64,000 nucleotides of DNA from an uncultured Dysosmobacter sp. Lineage in GTDB: Bacteria; Bacillota; Clostridia; Oscillospirales; Oscillospiraceae. Location of the stretch: contig CAKUBJ010000003.1 in the NCBI GenBank assembly GCA_934636905.1, positions 1 to 64,000 of the forward strand, read 5' to 3'. Numbering within the stretch: the stretch's first letter is position 1; each line of letters begins with the position of its first letter. The notes under the pieces were generated by a model, which was not told the origin of the DNA, made no database searches, and worked only from the letters and a program-made list of their open reading frames with translations. A program made the translations under genes and the position numbers. Below, piece by piece: positions 40,933 to 49,889 of the stretch.

Positions 40933-41517
40933 ATGAAAGCCTGTCCCGACAGAGAGAAAGCCCTGACCCTTCTGAAAAAGTACAACGGGGAACCGTTTCA
41001 CATCCAGCATGCCCTGACGGTGGAAGGCATCATGCGCTGGTATGCCAATGAACTGGGCTATGGAGAGGACGCCGACTTCTGGGCCATGGTGGGTCTGCTC
41101 CACGACGTGGATTTTGAACAGTGGCCGGAGCAGCACTGCGTCAAGGCACCGGAACTTCTGGCGGAAATCGGTTGCTCCGACGAACTGATTCACGCCGTCT
41201 GCTCCCACGGCTATGGCATCTGCTGTGACGTGGAGCCGGTGCATGAGATGGAGAAGGTGCTCTTTGCCGCCGACGAACTGACGGGGCTGATTGGCGCCGC
41301 CGCCCGGATGCGCCCCAGCAAGTCCGTGCAGGACATGGAGGTCAGTTCCCTGAAAAAGAAGTACAAGGATAAGAAGTTTGCCGCCGGCTGCTCCCGGGAC
41401 ATCATCAACAACGGGGCGGAGCGCCTTGGCTGGCCCATTGAGGAGTTGATGGAAAAGACCATTCTGGCCATGCGCGCCTGTGAGGACAGTGTCAACGCCG
41501 CCGTAGCGGCACTGTAA
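40933..41517 (+). CDS. HD-domain metal-dependent hydrolase
   Basis: 194-residue HD-superfamily protein. Metal ligands are visible as the His of HIQHAL, the HD pair in LLHDVDFEQW, the His of CSHGYG, and a later Asp in AADELTG. The family contains (d)NTP/nucleotide phosphohydrolases and phosphodiesterases; the substrate is unknown. AAAGGAGAG lies ahead of the ATG. It is the end of the DUF2461 operon; the MITE-like element at 41604-41880 lies downstream. Confidence 0.87.
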   Translation: MKACPDREKALTLLKKYNGEPFHIQHALTVEGIMRWYANELGYGEDADFWAMVGLLHDVDFEQWPEQHCVKAPELLAEIGCSDELIHAVCSHGYGICCDVEPVHEMEKVLFAADELTGLIGAAARMRPSKSVQDMEVSSLKKKYKDKKFAAGCSRDIINNGAERLGWPIEELMEKTILAMRACEDSVNAAVAAL

Positions 41518-41603
41518 GACAGCGTTTCTGCCAATGCAGTGATGGCCGCAGGGAGGCTTGCTGAGTGTACCCACTGTCACAAAAATCAGAAGCGTGCCGA
41601 AAG

Positions 41604-41880
41604 TACCATCGATTGACAAGGGCAAATACGCCTGCCAGCGTGTCTTTCCGGCGCTTTTTGCCCTTTTCGCCTTGGCGGGCGCCAGCCCGCCTGCGTCTCA
41701 AAAGTCAAAAATCACTTGTAAATTCATCGCTGGCAGGTGCCTTGCAGTTTTGCCGGAGCAGAAATGTGCCCAGGCAAGGAAGGACCCGCAGGGAATACTG
41801 TCGTATTCTCAAGGGGCTTGACGCGGTATGGGGACATTTCTGCCCGTCAAAACCGTGTCTGCCTTTGTTAATCGATGGTA
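41604..41880. mobile_element. MITE-like element with 26-bp terminal inverted repeats
   Basis: A 277-bp gene-free element in the 444-bp gap between the HD hydrolase and 5'-nucleotidase genes. The ends (41604-41629 and 41855-41880) are inverted repeats matching at about 22 of 26 positions, beginning TACCATCGATT. Inside are further inverted pairs, CCTGCCAGCG with CGCTGGCAGG and GCAGAAATGT with ACATTTCTGC, so the whole could fold. No transposase frame is present. I could not identify a parent family or clear target-site duplication. The remainder of the gap holds only the terminator at 41897-41932. Confidence 0.6.
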
Positions 41881-41896
41881 TCGTTTTAACATGGAA

Positions 41897-41932
41897 AATC
41901 CCCCCGGCTGGCGCCTGCCAGCCGGGGGGATT
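41897..41932 (-). terminator. Terminator of the 5'-nucleotidase gene
   Basis: A 16-bp perfect stem (41897-41912 with 41917-41932) around a four-base loop, with TTTT following on the minus strand, 30 bp after the stop codon. Confidence 0.85.
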
Positions 41933-41961
41933 CGTATGTGAATACTTTAGGGAAGAGAAAC

Positions 41962-43809
41962 TCAGGCGGCGGGAATTACCAGCACCTGTCCGATGTTGAT
42001 GAGATAGGGGGTTTTCAGGCCGTTGGCATCGGCAATGCGGGTGAACTTGGCGCCGGTGCCGTAGAAGTGATAGGAGATGTTCCACAGGCAGTCGCCGGAT
42101 ACCACGGTATAGGAGGTTTCGCCGGCGGCGGGAGTGGAGGGCTGTGCAGGCTCTGCGGGCTTGGCAGGCTCCTCAGCGGGGGCCGCGGCCTTGACCACGG
42201 TAATCCGTCCCTGAGGCTTGGCGTAGGTGTCCCCCACAACGCCCTTCAGTTCCGTCCGGATGTAGTCCATCAGGACTTCGTCCATGGGAGCGCCGATATC
42301 GTAATTGGCAGAAGCGGCCTTGAAGGCATAGTAGGTGTCCCCGCCGGCGGCCAGGAAGTCGTTGGTGGCAATGGTGTAGACCGCCTTGGCGTCAAAGGCC
42401 TTGCCGCCGACGCTCTGGATGGTGACGCGTTTGATGCTGTTGGGGGCATGGTAGGTGGAGTCGGGATACAGGCTGCCGACGTCATAGGCCTTGGCGGTGT
42501 CCACGGTAAAGACGATGCCGGAAACCTGCGGGAAGCCGCCCAGAGCGTCGGGGGTGCAGTAGGTGGAAGCTTCCAGCGCCTCCAGCAGCTCCGCACCGGT
42601 GACCTTGACGATGCTCAGGGTGTTGCCGAAGGGCAGCACGGTGTTGACGTCCTTCTTGGTGATGTCACCGGCCTTGACGGTGGCACGGATACCGCCGCCG
42701 TTGGTGACGGCCGCGTCCACGGTTTCGCCGTTCTGCCGGGCACCCCAGACCAGCGCGTCCGCAATGAGGTCACCCAGATTGGTTTCGCCGTCCCGGTTGC
42801 CGTCAGGCGCCTTGGCGCCGTTCAGTTCATAGGTGGTCTTGGCGAACACGGTGCCGTAATCGTCGTCAATCTGCTTCTGGATGGCGGCAGCCCGGGCGGA
42901 AACCACCGGGTCTGCGGCGGTGAGGGAATCGGTGGAAAGGGAGGAGACGGTGATTTCCCCCTTGGGGTCGATGGTGACCACGCCGATGTTGGCCAGCTTG
43001 GTGCCGGTGGAGGTCAGCAGGGTGCTGCCAACCTTGCCGGTGCCGTTGGAGGCGGCCTTGACGGCCTCCAGGTCGGAGTGGGAGTGGCCGTCGATAAAGA
43101 CGTCAATGCCCGTGACGGCGTTCAGCAGGTCGATGGAGCGGTTGCCCACGGATTCATTGTCGATGCCCAGATGCCCCAGACAGACGATGAAATCACAGCC
43201 CTGAGATTTCAGGGCGTTCACCTGATTCTGCGCGATTTTGAACATCTCCTGACCGGCAGGGAAGGTCACGCCCTTAATCTTGCCGGGGTGAGCCTTGGTG
43301 GCAGTCTCCGGGGTTTCCAGACCGAATACGCCGATTTTCGTGCCGTTCGGGGCGGTGAAAATCTTGTTGTCCCCGAAGGCGGTTTTTCCGTTGTACAGGG
43401 TGTTGGCGGAGAGGAAGGGGAATTTGGCCTCCGCAGAGAGTTTCACCAGATTGTCATAGCCGTAGTCAAACTCGTGGTTGCCCAGAGCGGCGGCGTCATA
43501 GCCTGCCAGATTCATCAGTTCAATGGCGGTTGCCCCCTGAGAGGCGCTGACGGTGGGATCGCCCTGAATGAAGTCGCCTGCGTCCAACAGCAGCACATAG
43601 GCGCCGCGCTTCTGGCAGGACTGCTTCAGGGCCGCTGCTTTGGCATAGCCGGAAATGCCGCCGTGGACGTCGTTGGTGTGCAGGATGACGGTGCTTCCGG
43701 TGAGATCCGGGTCGGAGGCGGCTGCGGAAGTCACCTCCACGGCACCGGCGGTCACAGCCAGCGAACAGGCCATGGCCAGTGTGAGGAACAGGGACAAGAG
43801 CTTTTTCAT
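41962..43809 (-). CDS. Secreted 5'-nucleotidase/2',3'-cyclic phosphodiesterase with LysM domain
   Basis: 615-residue exported enzyme of the UshA/YfkN type. Order: signal peptide (to about residue 24), calcineurin-like metallophosphatase domain (about 40-270) with metal motifs HTNDVHG, DAGDFIQGD, GNHEFDYG and GHSHSD, then the C-terminal 5'-nucleotidase domain (about 300-510) with NGGGIRA and the substrate-stacking region, a Pro/Glu/Ala linker, and a C-terminal LysM (about 570-615: YTVVSGDCLWNISYHFYG). It likely releases nucleosides and phosphate outside the cell; LysM tethers it to peptidoglycan. Start has AAAGGAGG upstream. Confidence 0.94.
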   Translation of the reverse strand: MKKLLSLFLTLAMACSLAVTAGAVEVTSAAASDPDLTGSTVILHTNDVHGGISGYAKAAALKQSCQKRGAYVLLLDAGDFIQGDPTVSASQGATAIELMNLAGYDAAALGNHEFDYGYDNLVKLSAEAKFPFLSANTLYNGKTAFGDNKIFTAPNGTKIGVFGLETPETATKAHPGKIKGVTFPAGQEMFKIAQNQVNALKSQGCDFIVCLGHLGIDNESVGNRSIDLLNAVTGIDVFIDGHSHSDLEAVKAASNGTGKVGSTLLTSTGTKLANIGVVTIDPKGEITVSSLSTDSLTAADPVVSARAAAIQKQIDDDYGTVFAKTTYELNGAKAPDGNRDGETNLGDLIADALVWGARQNGETVDAAVTNGGGIRATVKAGDITKKDVNTVLPFGNTLSIVKVTGAELLEALEASTYCTPDALGGFPQVSGIVFTVDTAKAYDVGSLYPDSTYHAPNSIKRVTIQSVGGKAFDAKAVYTIATNDFLAAGGDTYYAFKAASANYDIGAPMDEVLMDYIRTELKGVVGDTYAKPQGRITVVKAAAPAEEPAKPAEPAQPSTPAAGETSYTVVSGDCLWNISYHFYGTGAKFTRIADANGLKTPYLINIGQVLVIPAA

Positions 43810-43891
43810 GCGGGATCCTCCTTTTCAATTTTGAGTACGGATGCAACAGGGTACTGCCAAATGCCGGAAAATCGCTGGAAAAGCCGGGGAA

Positions 43892-44263
43892 TTATCTGAT
43901 AACGTTGAAATAGAGGTACAGCCCTCCCATGACAACGATCCAGATCAGGGTAAACAGAGGCACGCAGATGCGAAAGGAGCGGTGCTGGGTCTTATGACGG
44001 AACAGTTCCATGCCCAGCCATGCGCCGATGCCGCCCCCCAGCGCCGCCAGAAGCAGCAGGGTCTTTTCCGGGATGCGGCGGGTTTTGGGGGCGTGCGCCT
44101 TCCACTTGGCCAGCAGCTTGTCCAGACCGTAGGCCAGCAGCGCCAGAACGTTGATAACCAGAAGCCACAGCCAGAGAATGCCCCACTTGGAGCCTAAGAT
44201 GGTGAAAAGAAAGCCGTTTTTCGCCGTCGGCGCCGCGGCAGTTTTGGCAAGACGCATGACCAT
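43892..44263 (-). CDS. DUF1294 family membrane protein
   Basis: 123-residue membrane protein. An N-terminal polar stretch is followed by two to three hydrophobic segments carrying the DUF1294 signature YGLDKLLAKWKAHAPKTRRIPEKTLLLLAALGGGIGAWLGMELFRHKTQH. Its function is unknown. The start is taken as the ATG at 44263 (MVMRLA); the next in-frame ATG is two codons in. It lies downstream of the psuG terminator and upstream of the 5'-nucleotidase gene. Confidence 0.82.
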   Translation of the reverse strand: MVMRLAKTAAAPTAKNGFLFTILGSKWGILWLWLLVINVLALLAYGLDKLLAKWKAHAPKTRRIPEKTLLLLAALGGGIGAWLGMELFRHKTQHRSFRICVPLFTLIWIVVMGGLYLYFNVIR

Positions 44264-44295
44264 AAACCCACACCTGCTTCTGCAAAATAATAAAA

Positions 44296-44321
44296 GGACT
44301 GACCGGTTTCCCGGTCAGTCC
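44296..44321 (-). terminator. Terminator of the psu operon
   Basis: An 11-bp perfect stem (44296-44306 with 44311-44321), followed on the minus strand by CTTTTATTATTTT. It starts 15 bp beyond the psuG stop. Confidence 0.88.
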
Positions 44322-44336
44322 ATTATAGCAGAGCAC

Positions 44337-45266
44337 TCAGTTCTTGGCAAGAGCCATCAGTTCGGCAGCCGTCTTTGCGGCCAGTTTGGCGTTGTTGTAC
44401 ACCAGCTGGATGTTGGAGGCCAGAGAATCGCCGCCGGTGATGTCCTTGATTTTGGCCAGCAGGAAGGGAGTGGTTTCCTTGCCGTGGATGCCCAGCCGGT
44501 TGGCCTCGGCCACGGCCTCGTCAATGGCCTTGTTGATGACCTCGTGATCCATGGAGTACTCCTCGGGGATGGGGTTGGTCACCAGCATGCCGCCGCCCAG
44601 ACCCATGTCCTGCTTGACATAGAAGGCCTTGGCCAGTTCAGCGGGGGTGTCGATGCGGTAGTCCACCTTGAAGCCGGACTTCCGGGTGTAGAAGGCAGGC
44701 AATTCCTCGGTACCGTAGCCGATGACAGGGACGCCGTGGGTTTCCAGATATTCCAGCGTCAGCCCCAGGTCCAGAATGGACTTGGCACCGGCGCAAACCA
44801 CCATGACGGGGGTGTGAGCCAGTTCCTCCAGGTCGGCGGAGATGTCGAAGGTCTGCTGGGCGCCCCGATGGACGCCGCCGATGCCGCCGGTGGCGAACAC
44901 CTGGATCCCGGCCATGTGGGCGATAATCATGGTGGTGGTGACGGTGGTGGCGCCGTCCTTGCCCTCGGCCACCAGAACAGGCAGGTCACGGCGGCTGGCC
45001 TTGGCCACAGCGGTGCCGGTCTTGCCCAGATAGTCAATCTCAGCCTCGGACAGGCCGGCCTTCAGCCGTCCGCCGATGACGGCGATGGTGGCGGGGACGG
45101 CGCCGTTTTCCCGGATAATCTTCTCCACGTTCAGAGCGGTTTCCACGTTCTGGGGATAGGGCATTCCGTGGGAGATGATGGTGGACTCCAGCGCCACCAC
45201 AGGGCGGCCTTCCTCCAGTGCCTTCTGTACTTCGGGAGCGATGTCCAGATACTTGTTGAGTGTCAT
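44337..45266 (-). CDS. psuG: Pseudouridine-5'-phosphate glycosidase
   Basis: Cleaves pseudouridine-5'-phosphate to uracil and ribose-5-phosphate. 309 residues, normal. The family signatures VVALESTIISHGMPYPQNVETA, ATTVTTTMIIAHMAGI, FATGGIGGVHRG and DISADLEELA are all present, including the active-site lysine region GKDGATTV. The ATG at 45266 is chosen because GGAGG lies 8 nt upstream; the ATG at 45281 contains that site. It is paired with the kinase gene 36 bp upstream, which supplies its substrate. Confidence 0.96.
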   Translation of the reverse strand: MTLNKYLDIAPEVQKALEEGRPVVALESTIISHGMPYPQNVETALNVEKIIRENGAVPATIAVIGGRLKAGLSEAEIDYLGKTGTAVAKASRRDLPVLVAEGKDGATTVTTTMIIAHMAGIQVFATGGIGGVHRGAQQTFDISADLEELAHTPVMVVCAGAKSILDLGLTLEYLETHGVPVIGYGTEELPAFYTRKSGFKVDYRIDTPAELAKAFYVKQDMGLGGGMLVTNPIPEEYSMDHEVINKAIDEAVAEANRLGIHGKETTPFLLAKIKDITGGDSLASNIQLVYNNAKLAAKTAAELMALAKN

Positions 45267-45302
45267 GTTGAATTCCTCCATATGATTGAATTGGATGTTG
45301 TT

Positions 45303-46391
45303 TTATTTGGAAAAGGCGGCGCGCTGCCGCAGGGTATCCTCACTCATGGCAGGGTTGATGGTTTCGGCGGACTCCATGGCAATGACGGAGGCGGCCAGTC
45401 CCGCCTTTACGGCGTCCGTCAGATTCGTTCCCTGCAAATAGGCCCAGGTAATGGCGGCCATGAAGGCGTCGCCGCAGCCGGTGGTGTTCACCATGGTGCC
45501 CGGCAGGGGAGGCAGCTGCACCTGATGGCCGGTATGGTCGGCGGCAAATACGCCGTCTGCCCCCAGAGAGATGAACACCCGGTGCAGCCCGGTGGCCAGC
45601 AGGGCATCCGCCGCCTTGCGGAGACTGGCGTCATCGGTAATCTCCACGCCGGAGAGCAACTCCGCTTCGATGCGGTTGGGCTTCAGGGTGTGGAGCCTGC
45701 CCAGCACCGGCTTCAGCTTTGCCGCCTTGGCGGTGGATACGGGATCGGCAAACAGGGGAGCGGTGCAGTTCTCCGCCAGCCACGCAATGCTCTCTTCGGG
45801 GATATTGGTGTCCAGCACCACCGCCTGACTGGCGTTGAGCAGCGTTTGCCGCTGGGAGAGCACCTGAGGGGTCAGGTGGCTGTAAATCTCCATATCGCTG
45901 ACGGCCAGCGCCATGTCGCCCTTTTCGTCGGTGATAAAGAGGTAGGTGGAGGTGCGTCCCTCCGGGATCACGGGGGACTGGGAGATGTCAATGCCCAGTT
46001 CTCCGCAGCTGGCGGCGATTTTCCGGGCGTTGGTATCATCTCCGAACACCGTCAGCAGCCGGACGTCCATCCCCAGCAGCGCCATGTTGTGGGCAATGTT
46101 CCGCCCCACGCCGCCAAGGCTCATCCGCACCACGCCGGGGTTGGAATCCTGCATCACCGGCGGTTCTCCCGGCCAGCCGCCGATGTCCATGTTCACGCCG
46201 CCCACCACGGTGACATAGGGGGCCGTGCGGACAATGTAGCCCTTTCCGGTGATGCAGCCCTTTTTCATCAGGTTGGAGATGTGCACCGCCACGGAGGAGC
46301 GGGTGATACCCGCCTTGTCCGCCAGTTCCTGCTGGGAAATCAGCGGGTTTTCCTCAATCCAGTTCAGAATCTGCCGTTCCCGCTGGGTCAT
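45303..46391 (-). CDS. psuK: Pseudouridine kinase with N-terminal winged-helix domain
   Basis: 362-residue protein. A MarR/LysR-like helix-turn-helix (about 1-55: LISQQELADKAGITRSSVAVHISNL) is fused to a PfkB-type sugar kinase (about 58-355) with the first motif GGVGRNIAHNMALLG and the second signature containing TTGCGDAFMA (catalytic Asp). Together with psuG it degrades pseudouridine. The fused DNA-binding domain suggests autoregulation; an inverted repeat overlaps its promoter (46411-46448). GGAGGTGCGGCT precedes the ATG. Confidence 0.9.
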   Translation of the reverse strand: MTQRERQILNWIEENPLISQQELADKAGITRSSVAVHISNLMKKGCITGKGYIVRTAPYVTVVGGVNMDIGGWPGEPPVMQDSNPGVVRMSLGGVGRNIAHNMALLGMDVRLLTVFGDDTNARKIAASCGELGIDISQSPVIPEGRTSTYLFITDEKGDMALAVSDMEIYSHLTPQVLSQRQTLLNASQAVVLDTNIPEESIAWLAENCTAPLFADPVSTAKAAKLKPVLGRLHTLKPNRIEAELLSGVEITDDASLRKAADALLATGLHRVFISLGADGVFAADHTGHQVQLPPLPGTMVNTTGCGDAFMAAITWAYLQGTNLTDAVKAGLAASVIAMESAETINPAMSEDTLRQRAAFSK

Positions 46392-46410
46392 AGCCGCACC
46401 TCCTGCGTAA

Positions 46411-46468
46411 GCTAAAATTTAGGTTTCTAATCTAATGCTTATTTTAGCCGCCGGAGAGAAAATGTCAA
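46411..46468 (-). promoter_or_regulatory. psuK promoter with overlapping operator-like inverted repeat
   Basis: Minus-strand TTGACA (46463-46468), 16 bp, TAAAAT (46441-46446). The -10 sits in the right arm of an inverted repeat, GCTAAAAT (46411-46418) and ATTTTAGC (46441-46448). A protein binding both arms would cover the -10 and start site. Confidence 0.68.
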
Positions 46469-46568
46469 GCCCTGATTTTTGAAAATTTGCAGTCTGGGGA
46501 AAAATTTCCAAAAACCGGGAACAAAATCCGGCGTCCCTGCGACAAAAGGAGTAAAAGGAGGCGATTTT

Positions 46569-47450
46569 ATGAAACGGTTTTTTGCGGCCATTCTCTGCCT
46601 GTGCCTGCTGGCCGGGTGTGGGCGGACAGACAGCACCGGCAATACCTGCCGGGCGGAGGAAGGCTCCGGAGGCGGGGAGGTGTCCGGGAAAGCGGAGCCT
46701 ATGGAAAGCGCGGAGGGTGCGAAGGAAACCTTCCGGATCGTCCGGGAGGAAGACGGCGAACTTCTGCTGGCCAAGGCGGAGGGCGGCCCGGGGGAGGTGT
46801 ATACCCTGTCCCTTGCGGACACGGCGCTGACGCTGGACGGCGTCCCCTTTGACCGGAAGGAACCGGGGGCCTATCAGCGCTTTCCTGACGGCGCCCTGAC
46901 CGGTGCGCTGGTGGAGGTCGCCTACGATCTGGTGCTGGAAACCTATCCCGGGCGGCTGGCGGATGTGACGGCGGTAAACATCCGCTCCGACGGCTTTGAC
47001 GACCGCTGCACCCTCTATCTCCGGGTGCTGGATGACCTGTGGGACGTGGACGAGGGCCTGAACAGCGACATCACCATGCTTTCCGTGGACCTGTCCCAAA
47101 CGAGCCTGCCCGAAAGCGAACAGGCGGCGGTGGCCTGGGCTTTTGCCGGTGCGCACGGCATTTCCGACCCGCTGACCCTGAGCTATGAGGAACTGGCGGC
47201 AGAGGGGTATCTTGCCGGTACGGAACCGGATTCCGACGGTATTCCCTGCTGGGAGGACGGCTGTCTGTTCGCCATTACAGAACAGGAAACCGGAGACAAT
47301 GAGCTGAACGGCGCAAGGAACACCGTGACCTTTGACGCCCAGAAGTGGCGCTCTGCCTTGGGGGCGTATTTCTTCGCCGACTGCACTGCCGAGCAGGCGT
47401 TGGACGGGCATTGGGGGGACTATACCGTGGGCAGTCAGGCCATATCCTGA
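46569..47450 (+). CDS. Putative lipoprotein of unknown function
   Basis: 293-residue exported protein with a textbook lipobox signal (MKRFFAAILCLCLLAGCG). A low-complexity Gly/Ser/Glu linker follows (about 25-55). The body is mixed alpha/beta with strand-rich parts near YTLSLADTALTLDG and a helix-rich centre (SEQAAVAWAFAGAHG). Similar lipoproteins are common in gut Clostridia, but I know no function. The ATG at 46569 is preceded by AGGAGGCG. It is a single gene facing away from psuK, ended by a hairpin at 47514-47543. Confidence 0.75.
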   Translation: MKRFFAAILCLCLLAGCGRTDSTGNTCRAEEGSGGGEVSGKAEPMESAEGAKETFRIVREEDGELLLAKAEGGPGEVYTLSLADTALTLDGVPFDRKEPGAYQRFPDGALTGALVEVAYDLVLETYPGRLADVTAVNIRSDGFDDRCTLYLRVLDDLWDVDEGLNSDITMLSVDLSQTSLPESEQAAVAWAFAGAHGISDPLTLSYEELAAEGYLAGTEPDSDGIPCWEDGCLFAITEQETGDNELNGARNTVTFDAQKWRSALGAYFFADCTAEQALDGHWGDYTVGSQAIS

Positions 47451-47513
47451 GCAATGCCGTCCCTGCCGGTCGGCCGGGCGGCGAAAATGGGGTTATTGAC
47501 GTTGAATAGGAAG

Positions 47514-47547
47514 CCCGGCGGAGATGAAATCACCTCCGCCGGGTTTT
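47514..47547 (+). terminator. Terminator after the lipoprotein gene
   Basis: A 10-bp perfect stem (47514-47523 with 47534-47543), loop of 10, then TTTT. Confidence 0.8.
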
Positions 47548-47693
47548 CTGCGCACCCTGTGCCGGCAGCAATCGTGAACAGCCTGTAAAATCTGCGGAAA
47601 TCCGGCGGGGGGACTACCATTTTTGAGGAAGATATGGTATAGTATTCTTGCATTGATATGTGCATCCACACTTTTAAGCGGGAGGGACAGGCT

Positions 47694-49049
47694 GTGGGCG
47701 GATTGAAAAAATGGGCGGCGCTGCTGCTGACGCTGGGCATGGCTCTGTCCCTGACCGGCTGCACCCTGCCGAAGCTGACGCTGGATCCGGAGGAACTGTA
47801 CACCCTGCCGGAACTTCCTGCCCGGTATACGGCGCTGAACCAGCAGCTTAATGCCATTCAGGAGGCCGGGGCGGAATACGCCGCGCCGGCGGCGGGCAGC
47901 AACATCCAGCCGGTGCAGATGGTGGATCTGGACGGCGACGGCCGGGAGGAGGCGCTGGCTTTCTTCCGCCGGAGTGACGGGGAAAAGCCCCTGAAAATCT
48001 ATGTCTTTACCGGTGACGGTGACAGCTACGCCCAGACGGCGGTGATTGAGGGCAGCGGCCTTGCCATTTACAGCGTGGCCTACAGCGATATGAACGGTGA
48101 CGGCCGGATGGAGATCATCGTGGGCTGGCGGGTCAATATGGAATTGCAGGCACTGGTGGTGTACGCGCTGGAGCCAGGCGGTGCCCGGGAACTGGTGCGC
48201 ACCAACTATGTAAAGTACGCCGTAACGGATCTCAACGGTGACGGGATGCAGGAACTGGCCGTATTCCGGGCGGATCAGGACGGTGTAGGAGCGGCGGACT
48301 GCTACCTCTGGAAAAACGGGGCGCTGTCTTTGGGCTCCAGCATCCGGGTGTCCATGACCATGGCGGAACTGAGCCAGCAGGGTCGGGTGACGGTGGGCAC
48401 CCTGCGCTCCGGGGAGCCGGCGCTGTTTGTCACCGGCGTGGCGGACAGCCTCCGTGCCATCACCGATGTGCTGATTCTCCGGGACGGGGAACTGAGCAAC
48501 TCCGTGCTTTCCGCCACCACCGGCGTCTCCGGGGAAAGTTCCCGGTACCGCGCTCTGTATCCTTCGGATGTCAACGGCGACGGCATTACCGAGGTGCCCC
48601 GCACGGTTCCCCTGTACGGCGAGGAGGCGGATCCCGAAAACTCCCTGCGGATGGACTGGATGAGTTTTGACGCCGGAGGCATTGCCGTCCGGGCGCTGTC
48701 CACCTACCACGCCATGGAGGACGGCTGGTACCTCCGGCTGCCGGAGGGGTGGCCGGAGAGCATCTGGGTCAGCCGCGCTTCCTCCACGGACGAAAGCGCC
48801 ATCACCTTTTACCGGGGCGGCACCGGACAGGAAGAGGAGCCGGTGCTCCGGATTACGGCTCTCAGCGGCGCCAACCGGGAACGGCTGGCGGTGCGGACGG
48901 GACGGTTCATTCTGGGGCGGAACGACGGCGTGATTTATGCAGGCGAACTGCTGAAGGGCAATGAGGACTGGGAGCACGGCGTTGCGGAGGATGATGTGCG
49001 GAACGCCTTCAGCCTGATTGCCAAAGAGTGGTCCGCCGGGGATAACTGA
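47694..49049 (+). CDS. FG-GAP/VCBS-repeat lipoprotein next to a two-component system
   Basis: 451-residue lipoprotein with signal and lipobox MALSLTGC. The body has repeated Asp-rich calcium-binding-like motifs, DLDGDGREE, DMNGDGRME, DLNGDGMQE and DVNGDGITE, spaced as in FG-GAP/VCBS beta-propeller proteins (about residues 80-310). The start is taken as the GTG at 47694, with GGGAGGGA upstream; a TTG three codons later is possible. A response regulator gene follows 17 bp after it and then a histidine kinase gene, so the lipoprotein may be part of the same sensing system (inference). Confidence 0.8.
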   Translation: MGGLKKWAALLLTLGMALSLTGCTLPKLTLDPEELYTLPELPARYTALNQQLNAIQEAGAEYAAPAAGSNIQPVQMVDLDGDGREEALAFFRRSDGEKPLKIYVFTGDGDSYAQTAVIEGSGLAIYSVAYSDMNGDGRMEIIVGWRVNMELQALVVYALEPGGARELVRTNYVKYAVTDLNGDGMQELAVFRADQDGVGAADCYLWKNGALSLGSSIRVSMTMAELSQQGRVTVGTLRSGEPALFVTGVADSLRAITDVLILRDGELSNSVLSATTGVSGESSRYRALYPSDVNGDGITEVPRTVPLYGEEADPENSLRMDWMSFDAGGIAVRALSTYHAMEDGWYLRLPEGWPESIWVSRASSTDESAITFYRGGTGQEEEPVLRITALSGANRERLAVRTGRFILGRNDGVIYAGELLKGNEDWEHGVAEDDVRNAFSLIAKEWSAGDN

Positions 49050-49066
49050 TGCAGGGAGGCACTTTT

Positions 49067-49753
49067 GTGAAAAAAATTCTGGTTCTGGAAGATGAGGCCA
49101 GCATCCGCAGCTTTATTGTGATTAACCTCCGCCGGGCGGGCTATGATGTGATTGAGTCCGAAACCGGTGAAGAGGCGCTGGAGCGGCTCCGTGCCAATCC
49201 GGACACCAAGGTGGCGCTGCTGGATATTATGCTCCCGGGGATTGACGGCTTTGAGGTCTGCCGCCGCATCCGGGCCACCAATACAAAAATCGGCATCATC
49301 ATGCTGACGGCCCGTTCTCAGGAAATGGACAAGGTGACGGGACTGATGACCGGTGCCGACGACTATGTGACCAAGCCCTTCTCTCCGGCAGAACTGACTG
49401 CCCGGGTAGACGCCCTGTTCCGCAGAGCCGGTGGGGAGGAAACGGTGCAGACCGGCGAAATCAGCCAGCCGCCCTTCCTGCTGAACACCCGGAACCGGAC
49501 GCTGGAAAAAAACGGCCAGAGGGTGAAGCTGACCCAGGTGGAGTACGCCATTATGCGGGTGTTTATGGAAAACCCCGGCAAGGCGCTGTCCCGTGAGGAG
49601 ATTCTGGACCGGGTCTGGGGACGGGATTACTTCGGGGAACTGAAGATCGTGGATGTGAACATCCGCCGCCTGCGGCTGAAAATCGAGGACAATGTGCAGA
49701 ACCCGATGTATATTACTACCGTCTGGGGTTACGGCTACAAGTGGGACGCGTAG
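49067..49753 (+). CDS. OmpR/PhoB-family response regulator
   Basis: 228-residue two-component regulator. The receiver domain has acidic pocket residues near VLEDE, the phospho-acceptor D53 in LLDIMLPG and the conserved Lys in VTKPFSP. The C-terminal winged helix (about 130-228) has SREEILDRVWG, VDVNIRRLRLKIE and the final GYGYKWDA. The start is a GTG at 49067 with GGGAGG 9 nt upstream, giving KKILVLEDE at the N-terminus. Partner kinase: 49890-51332. The end of the gene is faintly repeated about 77 bp downstream. Confidence 0.94.
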   Translation: MKKILVLEDEASIRSFIVINLRRAGYDVIESETGEEALERLRANPDTKVALLDIMLPGIDGFEVCRRIRATNTKIGIIMLTARSQEMDKVTGLMTGADDYVTKPFSPAELTARVDALFRRAGGEETVQTGEISQPPFLLNTRNRTLEKNGQRVKLTQVEYAIMRVFMENPGKALSREEILDRVWGRDYFGELKIVDVNIRRLRLKIEDNVQNPMYITTVWGYGYKWDA

Positions 49754-49889
49754 GCGGCAGGGTCGTCGGCACATTGTCCGAATCCCCGCAGAGCGGGGCA
49801 GCGGATTTGCGGCTGCAAGCAGACGCGTAGGCAATCAGACACAGGCGGACATTCTGCCGTGACGATACAATCAGAGGGGAGGCGGCTTT

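Noticed and set aside
41565..41999. Open frames of up to 144 codons across the MITE-like element
   Set aside because: They cross the terminal repeats and the terminator, lack ribosome sites and resemble nothing.
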